Positions 55,038-60,795 of a DNA stretch of 60,795 bases are shown here, one piece after another (position 1 is the stretch's first letter; each line of letters starts with the position of its first letter). The position numbers were made by a program, and so were the translations under genes. The stretch comes from Nitrospira sp. (lineage in GTDB: Bacteria > Nitrospirota > Nitrospiria > Nitrospirales > Nitrospiraceae). The stretch lies in the NCBI GenBank assembly GCA_018242665.1, contig JAFEBL010000041.1, positions 1 through 60,795 of the forward strand, read 5' to 3'. The notes under the pieces were generated by a model. It had not been told where the DNA came from. It ran no database searches and saw only the letters and a list, made by a program, of their open reading frames with translations.

Positions 55038-55387
55038 CATACAACCTCCCATTTCGTGAGCCGAATCGAGAGAACCTGATTCAGCCTAACCCGCGTCGGA
55101 AGGCCGACCTACTGGGAAAAGCCCCTGTCGCGGGAGCACTAGCATGAAGTGTCGCGATGGATGAAGAGAAGGAGGCCCTGCTCGACTCAGGCCACAGTGG
55201 TGTTCAACTCCTGCACGAGCAGATCGAAGAGCCGATCCTATATCTCACGGTCCCGGGCGCGGAGAATGCTGGAGGGATGGTATGTGAGACGAATGCGGGA
55301 AGAGATCTACGGTGAGGGTTGGCGAGTGGCCGAGATTGGGAGCAGCGAAGGGCTGAAGTGCGCCGCTCAGGTGAGCCTGGAATGGCT
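55038..55387. other. Intergenic region of 350 bases, no convincing gene
   Basis: Lies upstream of the 104-residue gene and downstream of the 60-residue gene. Short open frames on both strands have no family resemblance and no good start site. No RNA fold is recognised. Confidence 0.5.
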
Positions 55388-55570
55388 TCAGCTTGCGGGG
55401 TTGGTATCAGCCAGCTTTTTAACCAGCGCCGACATTTCTTCGAGTTTGCGCGCGCCGGCGGATAAGTCATTCTCGAGCCGTTCAATCATATCGAGGCAGG
55501 TCTTCACCGTGTCGACAAGTTGAGCCTGCGTCATCGTCGGCAGCTTTTCTTCCAGTTCCTGTCGCTTCAT
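55388..55570 (-). CDS. Small helical protein of 60 residues
   Basis: Starts at ATG 55570 with AAGGAG 10 bases upstream. The product is predicted helical and acidic (KRQELEEKLPTMTQAQLVDT, CLDMIERLENDLSAGARKLE) with a heptad-like pattern. It is close downstream of hflX on the same strand. No family is recognised; a small regulatory or scaffold protein is possible. Confidence 0.5.
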   Translation of the reverse strand: MKRQELEEKLPTMTQAQLVDTVKTCLDMIERLENDLSAGARKLEEMSALVKKLADTNPAS

Positions 55571-55595
55571 ATGTTTGTGGCTCCTTGCCAACCCC

Positions 55596-56981
55596 TCATC
55601 GCCCAAGCTTCTGTTTAATCGCCGTCAGGTTCTCAGGCGTCGATCGCACCCGTATCGTGAGCCCCTCAGCATCATATGCTTCAGACAAGACCCGCATCCG
55701 GGCGCGGATCTCCGCCACGACCTTTTGAGCGGTAAATGGAATCCGCAATTCCTCGTCGAGCATATCGCTCTCGAAGTACCCCATAATGCGCTCGCGGAGC
55801 GCCTGCAGGTCGTCCTTGTTTCTCGTGGACAGCACAAACGCGTCGGGATATTCCGCCTTCAGGGCCGCGAGCTCCTCCGGCACGAGACGATCTCGTTTGT
55901 TCAACACCAACAGGCTCGGGACATCCGTGGCGCCCACTTCGGCCAATACCTTCCGCGTGACCTCGAGTTGGGAGCGAAAGGACGGATCGGAGGCATCGAC
56001 GACAAACAGCAGGAGCGAGGCACTGGCCGCTTCATCCAGTGTCGACTTGAACGAGGCCACCAGGTCATGCGGGAGCTTTTTGATGAAGCCCACCGTATCG
56101 GACAGGAGCACTTTTGGACGCGTCTCAGGATACAGGGGCCGGATCGTGGTATCGAGTGTGGCGAACAACTTGTCGGCCACGAGCACCTCGCTGCCCGTCA
56201 TCGCACGCATGAGCGAGGATTTCCCGGCATTGGTGTAACCCACGAGCGCGACCGTGAGTTCGTGTTCCCGCCTCGCGCGGCGCGTCTGATGCTCGTCCCC
56301 GATCGCGGCCAATTCCGCCCGGAGTTCTTTCGTGCGATCGCGGATTCTGCGCTTATCGAGCTCGAGACTCGTCTCTCCAGCGCCCTTGCCCCCGACTCCC
56401 CCGCCCTGCCGCTCGCTGCCGCCGCCGGTTTCCCGCAATCGTGGCGCGAGATAATTGAGCCGCGCGATCTCCACCTGCAGCCGGGCCGCTCTCGTTCGGG
56501 CGTGCCGGCTGAAAATCTCAATGATGACCCCGGTTCGATCGAGCACCGGCACGCCGGCGGCACGTTCAAGGTTTTTCAATTGAGACGGCGACAGATCACA
56601 GTCCACGATGACGATCTGCGCCTGTTCGCCAGGGCCTGGGGAGGCTTCAAGACTGTCATCCAATTCGTCATCGTCTGATTCGTCCTCGGCGTCTACATCC
56701 GCCGCCTCGTGCTTCGACGCGGCCTTGTGCGCCGGCCGTTCAAACGCCTCAATTTTTCCAGACCCACCGGTCCATCGTGCCAACTCGGCGAGTTTGCCCT
56801 GTCCCAGGACCGCCGCATAGCGATCGGAACTCCGCTTTTGCGTCACACGGCCCACGACGCGGTACCCGAGAGTCGTCACCAGACGGGTGAGCTCTTGCAG
56901 CGAACTCTCCACCTCCTCCGCAGTCACGCGGGGGGTGCGGATCGCCACAAGCACGGCATTCGATTGAGAGGGCTTCGACAT
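55596..56981 (-). CDS. hflX: GTPase HflX (ribosome-associated)
   Basis: 461 residues. N-terminal HflX domain (about 1-190) with an acidic insert (DVDAEDESDDDELDD, about 95-110), then a coiled coil and the Gly-rich loop GGGSERQGGGVGGKGAGETS, then the GTPase domain: G1 GYTNAGKSSL, G3 DTVGF, G4 LNKRD. HflX splits stressed 70S ribosomes. The acidic insertion is not typical of E. coli HflX but fits the variable N-domain. Monocistronic apart from the short downstream gene. Confidence 0.93.
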   Translation of the reverse strand: MSKPSQSNAVLVAIRTPRVTAEEVESSLQELTRLVTTLGYRVVGRVTQKRSSDRYAAVLGQGKLAELARWTGGSGKIEAFERPAHKAASKHEAADVDAEDESDDDELDDSLEASPGPGEQAQIVIVDCDLSPSQLKNLERAAGVPVLDRTGVIIEIFSRHARTRAARLQVEIARLNYLAPRLRETGGGSERQGGGVGGKGAGETSLELDKRRIRDRTKELRAELAAIGDEHQTRRARREHELTVALVGYTNAGKSSLMRAMTGSEVLVADKLFATLDTTIRPLYPETRPKVLLSDTVGFIKKLPHDLVASFKSTLDEAASASLLLFVVDASDPSFRSQLEVTRKVLAEVGATDVPSLLVLNKRDRLVPEELAALKAEYPDAFVLSTRNKDDLQALRERIMGYFESDMLDEELRIPFTAQKVVAEIRARMRVLSEAYDAEGLTIRVRSTPENLTAIKQKLGR

Positions 56982-57225
56982 CGCAGGCCTTTCCTAGAAT
57001 ATCTTCGTGAGGGTGGGCATTGTAACAGGGAATGTCGTGTGAAAGCCTACTGGCGTCGCAGGATCTCTCGAAGAACCCCAGCCATCACCAACGCGGCGGT
57101 GTCGAGGATACCTCAGAGAAAGAGCAGACCTGGCTGAGGCAGTTGCGGACGGGTTAGCTTCTTAATGGACCGGATGCATTAGCGAGCGGATAGAGTTCCT
57201 TAAGGGGCTTGGGCATAAACCTTGT

Positions 57226-57918
57226 CTACTTTCTAAGCTCACGAAGAATGACCCATTCATGTGGGCCGCGTTCGTACTTCCAAAACGTCCATCCATTGCA
57301 GGTTCGGCGATTACAGGCAGCTGCAGCGGCCATTGAGGGTGAGTTATAGCGCTTGCCCTTAAAAACTATTGCGCCACCTCTCAGGACATGTGCTCGGATT
57401 GTATTTCCCTTAAACTTGGCACGTAGTTTTAAGGTTTTCGCAACATAAGGGGCAAGCACAGGCACTTTGCCATTTAGGAGAGGGGCGGTCTGAACCAGCT
57501 TCACCTTCTTGGTCGATCCCAACAATTCCCCGAGCTGGAGCCGCTGTTTACGTCGGATGTCTGCTTTAAATCGCGCAATCAGGTTTTCCGCCTTGGAGAA
57601 TTTACCCGCTACTCTATTCCCAATCGGCCGCCCGATTCGTAGGATTAAGCTTTCCATTTCTCTTATGTGCGTATCTCCTATAGTGAGATACACACTAAAT
57701 CTGTCCCATGATTTCCCATGCCGGTCACGCAAATGCGTGTGTAGCCGATTTCGCAGGTTGCGAGCAAGACCAACATAGTAGAGTCGATCTTTCCTATACA
57801 GGGCATAGACCCCATGGCGCTTACGCACATAGTCACGGATAATGTCCTGGTGAACCTCCAGTGCCTTGCGAGAGATCTTTTCAAGGTGCTGACAAACCAG
57901 AATGGTCGGTTTTGGCAT
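57226..57918 (-). CDS. GIY-YIG nuclease fused to a RAMA-like C-terminal module
   Basis: 230 residues from ATG 57918 (an in-frame extension from 57960 overlaps hsdM). Residues 35-110: a GIY-YIG domain with the variant motif GVYALY...YYVGLARN, the Arg in NLRNRLHTHL and the Glu in IREMESLIL. The last 60 residues, with KGKRYNSPSMAAAAACNRR followed by CNGWTFW, resemble the RAMA/DUF2924-type module found beside DNA methylases. The gene begins four bases after the hsdM stop, where hsdS would be expected. It is visibly AT-richer than the core genes. A role as a specificity or nuclease partner of HsdM is inference. Confidence 0.8.
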   Translation of the reverse strand: MPKPTILVCQHLEKISRKALEVHQDIIRDYVRKRHGVYALYRKDRLYYVGLARNLRNRLHTHLRDRHGKSWDRFSVYLTIGDTHIREMESLILRIGRPIGNRVAGKFSKAENLIARFKADIRRKQRLQLGELLGSTKKVKLVQTAPLLNGKVPVLAPYVAKTLKLRAKFKGNTIRAHVLRGGAIVFKGKRYNSPSMAAAAACNRRTCNGWTFWKYERGPHEWVILRELRK

Positions 57919-57922
57919 GAGG

Positions 57923-59452
57923 CTAATCCACGGGGTGTGATGCTTCACTACCGAGATCATTCACGATCAATCTGAACTGCTCTAATGCCGCTTCGAGATC
58001 GTCCACAATTTCTTGGGCGATAATATCAGGGTCGGGAAGGTTGTCGGAAGCTGCGAGGGATTCGTCTTTGAGCCAGAAGATGTCGAGGCTGGCTTTGTCG
58101 CGGGCAATCAGTTCGTCGTAGTCATAAGCGCGCCAGCGGCCGTCTGGTTTTTTCTCTGACCACGTCGCTTTGCGAATGTGGCGGTTGCCTCCGGCTTGCT
58201 TGTCAGGCCGGTCGAGATTGCCGTTGTAGCACTTCACAAATTCGTCGAGGTTTTCGCGCGTGAGCGGGTTGGTCTTGAGGGTGAAGTGCTTGTTGGTGCG
58301 GAGGTCGTAGATCCAGAGCTTTTTGGTCCAAGGGGTCTCGCTCGCCGGCTTCTTGTCGAAGAAGAGCACATTGGCTTTTACGCCTTGGGCATAGAAGAGG
58401 CCGGTCGGTAGGCGCAGCAACGTGTGCACATCGCATTCGTGCAGCAATTTGCGCCTGACGGTTTCACCCGCCCCACCTTCGAACAAGACGTTGTCAGGCA
58501 CCACGACTGCAGCACGGCCATGTTGCTTCAGTAACGTTTTGACGTGCTGGACGAAGTTGAGCTGCTTATTGGAGGTGGTAGCCCAAAAGTCGTCCCGCTC
58601 GACGATGTCCCGTTCCTTGGAGACTTGGCCCTCTTCGCCGACAATCGTCGTGCTGCTTTTTTTCCCAAAAGGTGGATTGGTCATCACGATTTCAAACCGA
58701 TCTCCAGGATCGGCGGCCAAAGAGTCGGCCACGACGAGGGGCAGGTCTTTGTCGCTCCCGATTCCGTGGAGCATCAGATTCATTGCGCAGAGCCTAGCTG
58801 TGCTTTGGACCAATTCCCAGCCCTTAAACGTACCTTGCCTGAGCTGTCGCTTTTCGTCTCTGGTCAGGTTGGGATAGTGCTTCACGATGTAGTCGTGGGC
58901 AGCCAGAAAGAATCCGCCGGTCCCGCAGGCCGGGTCGCAGATGGTATCGGCTGGTTTCGGGGCAATGACCTCAACCATTGCCTGGATTAGCGGGCGCGGA
59001 GTGAAATACTGGCCAGCACCAGATTTGGTATCCTGCGCGTTCTTCTCCAGCAGGCCCTCATAGGCATCCCCTTTTACATCGGCACTCATCGTGGACCAAT
59101 CTTCCTTGTCGATCAGATCCACAATCAGCCGCCGAAGTTTGACGGGGTCTTGGAACTTATTCTGAGCCTTGGTGAATATCAGGCCGAGCATGCCCTTCCC
59201 TTTGCCAAGCTCTTCTAAGAGATGACGGTAATGGTCGAATAAGTCGTCACCGTCCTTCTTGAGCAGGCTTGGCCAACTGTACTTGTGGGGAATCTGGCTG
59301 GACTGGTTGTACGGCGGCTTGGTTCGCTCATCGGCCATCTTGAGGAACAACAAGTACGTCAACTGCTCGACGTAGTCGCCATAACTCATGCCGTCGTCAC
59401 GAAGGACGTTGCAGTAGTTCCAGAGCTTTTGAACGATGGCTGATGGACTCAT
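57923..59452 (-). CDS. hsdM: Type I restriction-modification methyltransferase subunit
   Basis: N6-adenine methyltransferase subunit, 509 residues, complete. The N-terminal helical HsdM domain (AIVQKLWNYCNVLRDDGMSY) is followed by the SAM motif DPACGTGGFF at about 190 and the catalytic NPPF motif near 275, and ends in a typical helix (DDLEAALEQFRLIVNDLG). Normally an hsdS specificity gene follows; here a GIY-YIG/RAMA gene takes that place. A diverged 5' fragment of another hsdM lies upstream at 60095-60166. hsdR is not in this window. Confidence 0.93.
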   Translation of the reverse strand: MSPSAIVQKLWNYCNVLRDDGMSYGDYVEQLTYLLFLKMADERTKPPYNQSSQIPHKYSWPSLLKKDGDDLFDHYRHLLEELGKGKGMLGLIFTKAQNKFQDPVKLRRLIVDLIDKEDWSTMSADVKGDAYEGLLEKNAQDTKSGAGQYFTPRPLIQAMVEVIAPKPADTICDPACGTGGFFLAAHDYIVKHYPNLTRDEKRQLRQGTFKGWELVQSTARLCAMNLMLHGIGSDKDLPLVVADSLAADPGDRFEIVMTNPPFGKKSSTTIVGEEGQVSKERDIVERDDFWATTSNKQLNFVQHVKTLLKQHGRAAVVVPDNVLFEGGAGETVRRKLLHECDVHTLLRLPTGLFYAQGVKANVLFFDKKPASETPWTKKLWIYDLRTNKHFTLKTNPLTRENLDEFVKCYNGNLDRPDKQAGGNRHIRKATWSEKKPDGRWRAYDYDELIARDKASLDIFWLKDESLAASDNLPDPDIIAQEIVDDLEAALEQFRLIVNDLGSEASHPVD

Positions 59453-59531
59453 TCAGGTAGGGAGCACGGCATCCTCGAACACCGAGAGGCGAGGACGCGT
59501 TCGCGTATGTGTGGCAGCCTGCAATTCCCTC

Positions 59532-59744
59532 TCAGGTCCCGGTCATGAGTTCGGCTTCCAGGGGCCGATCCTTATTGAAGCGGCTGACGCCGAGCACCGA
59601 GAAGCCCAGCACATGGCCCTCCTCGTCTACCCGTTCCATCACCGCATCGTTCGCCGTGGCCCGCATGAATCCGGGCGCATCCCGGAACTGCACTTCGAGG
59701 TAATCCGCCTCTGGATCGAACCAGACTTTTACTTTGTCGGCCAT
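59532..59744 (-). CDS. DUF2283 family small protein
   Basis: 70 residues, DUF2283 family: VWFDPEADYLEVQF, then NDAVMERVDEEGHVLGFSVL. Its start overlaps the end of the frameshifted toxin-like gene by 16 bases. DUF2283 proteins are small acidic partners often next to toxin-like genes; an antitoxin role is suspected in general but not shown here. Confidence 0.82.
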   Translation of the reverse strand: MADKVKVWFDPEADYLEVQFRDAPGFMRATANDAVMERVDEEGHVLGFSVLGVSRFNKDRPLEAELMTGT

Positions 59745-60041
59745 ATGGTCGCTCCCGCCTTGAGTTGATCGGTCAAATAGGCCGTGACGACAAAAGCATC
59801 TTCAGCGCTGTACTTTACCACGACGCACAACCATTTCCCATCGACCATCGTTCGCGCATAGAACGCATAAAACAACCGCACTCCCTGATCGGACCGCGAA
59901 AGCCGCACTTCCGTCGGAGCCTGTAGCACTCGCTCAATCTCCTGGGCCATTCCCGCCATTTTCCTGATGCTGCAGCACATGGGCGATCCATTCCTCTGGC
60001 GATCGGACAGATTGGCCAAAACAATCGCGGAGAATCTTCAT
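59729..60041 (-). pseudogene. Frameshifted DUF4258/toxin-like gene paired with DUF2283
   Basis: The family N-terminus is in one frame (ATG 60041: MKILRDCFGQSVRSPEEWIA, then HVLQHQE) and the rest in another (MAGMAQEIERVLQAPTEVRL, RSDQGVRLFYAFYARTMVDG, KWLCVVVKYSAEDAFVVTAY). The two join at a run of four A (59959-59962 as T on the given strand): one A fewer restores HQEMAGMAQEIE, the expected helix. The second frame could also start at ATG GCG GGA. So the gene is either broken, a sequencing error, or read by frameshifting or restart. The end overlaps the DUF2283 gene. Confidence 0.6.
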
Positions 60042-60094
60042 CGATCTTCCATACGGATGGAGCGTCTCGGTGTCACCGATGTTTGAGATAGTCG

Positions 60095-60166
60095 TCAGCT
60101 CATCCTGTCGTCGCGGAGGACGTTGCCGTCATTCGGGAGTTTTGGGACGATTGCAGAAGTTGTCAC
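60095..60166 (-). pseudogene. 5' remnant of a second, diverged hsdM
   Basis: GTG 60166 begins a 23-codon frame reading VTTSAIVPKLPNDGNVLRDD, then RMS and a TGA. It aligns without gaps to the start of the intact HsdM (MSPSAIVQKLWNYCNVLRDD, then GMS); traces continue past the stop as DDYLK versus GDYVE. The differences are mostly at third positions, so this is not a recent duplicate. It lies 600 bases upstream of the intact gene, with the DUF2283 pair between. Confidence 0.65.
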
Positions 60167-60192
60167 TTTCTTGTCTTTTTATTCCGTGGTCG

Positions 60193-60768
60193 CTAGTTAT
60201 GCGGGTGAATCTCCAGTAACTCACAGAGAACAACTCTGACGAGGTCTCTCACTCGAAGAACTTCAGCTTTGTCCGTCGGAGTATGCGTCGAAACGCTTGA
60301 TCTTGTGTAAACAGAACGGACAAAAGATCCCATGGTTTCTTCGACTGCGTCTGCCGCCTCTTCGGCTGTTCCTGAAACCGCTTTTGATGCTCCCCTGTTT
60401 TTTAATATGTAACGAACCTTCTGCTTCATTGTTGGTCCGTCTGTGCCTGCATCCTGTTTGTAGCCAGGCGTGGCCTTTACATCCTTGTCAGGTGCTAGGT
60501 GGTCAAGAGTTTCACGCAATGCTTCTCTTAAATCCGTTGCCGGCCCTCTCCAAGAAAGTCTCCTGTTCGACTGAATATCGGAGGTCGCCTGTTCGTAGGA
60601 TAGTGCCGCTGAGGGAACAATGGCTTGCAAGGTCTCTACTATTTGGCTATCAACAAAGTCTCTTCCATTGTTGCCGGCGATTTGACCGGCAGTGGCAACA
60701 TTCTGGCTGTCCAGCTCGATGAGTGACTTCTTAACGCCAGTGAGTATTTCCTGGTAACGCTTAGCCAT
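60193..60768 (-). CDS. Predicted pPIWI-associating-nuclease-like protein
   Basis: 191 residues, soluble. The sequence resembles the predicted pPIWI-associating nuclease group 2 (PF18166-like) seen in defence contexts: LSYEQATSDIQSNRRLSWRG, DLREALRETLDHLAPDKDV, PTMKQKVRYILKNRG and RSVYTRSSVSTHTPTD. The assignment is by recall of family motifs, not by alignment. No pPIWI/Argonaute gene is in the window. Low GC compared with the core genes. The gene is complete at both ends; the operon may continue beyond the right edge. Confidence 0.6.
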   Translation of the reverse strand: MAKRYQEILTGVKKSLIELDSQNVATAGQIAGNNGRDFVDSQIVETLQAIVPSAALSYEQATSDIQSNRRLSWRGPATDLREALRETLDHLAPDKDVKATPGYKQDAGTDGPTMKQKVRYILKNRGASKAVSGTAEEAADAVEETMGSFVRSVYTRSSVSTHTPTDKAEVLRVRDLVRVVLCELLEIHPHN

Positions 60769-60795
60769 GCTTTGACCTTCCCCTGATTTCGTGGA

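Noticed and set aside
55157-55315. 52-codon plus-strand frame starting MDEEKEALLDSG
   Set aside because: No ribosome-binding site and no family resemblance; it lies in a region with no other sign of coding.
57061-57225. Possible attachment site or tRNA fragment at the island boundary
   Set aside because: No direct repeat with the other side of the island can be seen within the window and no tRNA-like sequence is present.
1-60795. tRNA, rRNA, CRISPR array, transposase or integrase genes
   Set aside because: Read through on both strands without finding a cloverleaf, rRNA segment, direct-repeat array or transposase-like protein.

Overview
The window reads as chromosomal DNA of a Gram-negative, lipopolysaccharide-making bacterium with GC-rich core genes. 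The Kdo/heptose genes, the OmpA and BBP2-type outer-membrane proteins, the NnrS and cupredoxin-like proteins and the intergenic palindromic repeats fit Nitrospira (phylum Nitrospirota) best. That assignment is recognition-based inference; no rRNA or marker comparison was possible.

Left third (1-24.6 kb): housekeeping genes in tight operons. The run lepA-lepB-hldE(kinase)-kdsB-pyrG-kdsA-kdsD-pgsA-plsY joins envelope precursor synthesis (heptose, CMP-Kdo and the CTP it needs, phosphatidylglycerophosphate, lysophosphatidate) to a signal peptidase and a ribosomal GTPase. It is followed by a soluble RCK_C-domain protein and a DegP/HtrA protease. Next come an EF-G-like GTPase and radC (minus), a 57-residue zinc-ribbon protein, rsmD-coaD-aminotransferase, an FmdB-type protein, a coiled-coil lipoprotein, a Sua5/YrdC protein, purD and purH (minus), then an OmpA-like protein and a coiled-coil/helix-hairpin-helix membrane protein (plus).

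Middle (24.6-57 kb): mixed genes. A minus-strand pair encodes an M64-type metallopeptidase with a predicted seven-bladed lectin-like propeller and a partner of unknown function. An nnrS, a TPR gene and a 1026-residue membrane protein of unknown function follow. Then dnaE, accA, a BBP2 porin, a ferritin-like protein, hrpB, an ACT-domain protein, def, several small exported proteins, a pseudouridine synthase, a cupredoxin-like protein, hydrolases, a DUF2252-phosphatase pair, pssA and hflX.

Right end (57.2-60.8 kb): an AT-richer defence-type island on the minus strand. It has a type I methyltransferase (hsdM) without an adjacent hsdS, a GIY-YIG nuclease with a RAMA-like tail, a DUF2283 gene, a frameshifted toxin-like gene, the decayed 5' end of a second, diverged hsdM, and a gene resembling predicted pPIWI-associating nucleases. 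It probably continues past the right edge.

Two families of intergenic palindromic elements stand out. Family A has three copies of about 122 bp (5976, 20436, 39691); family B has two copies of about 85-90 bp (33499, 47192). In both, the stem sequence differs between copies while base pairing is kept, which points to selection for a folded RNA or DNA structure. No tRNA, rRNA, CRISPR array, transposase or prophage was seen.
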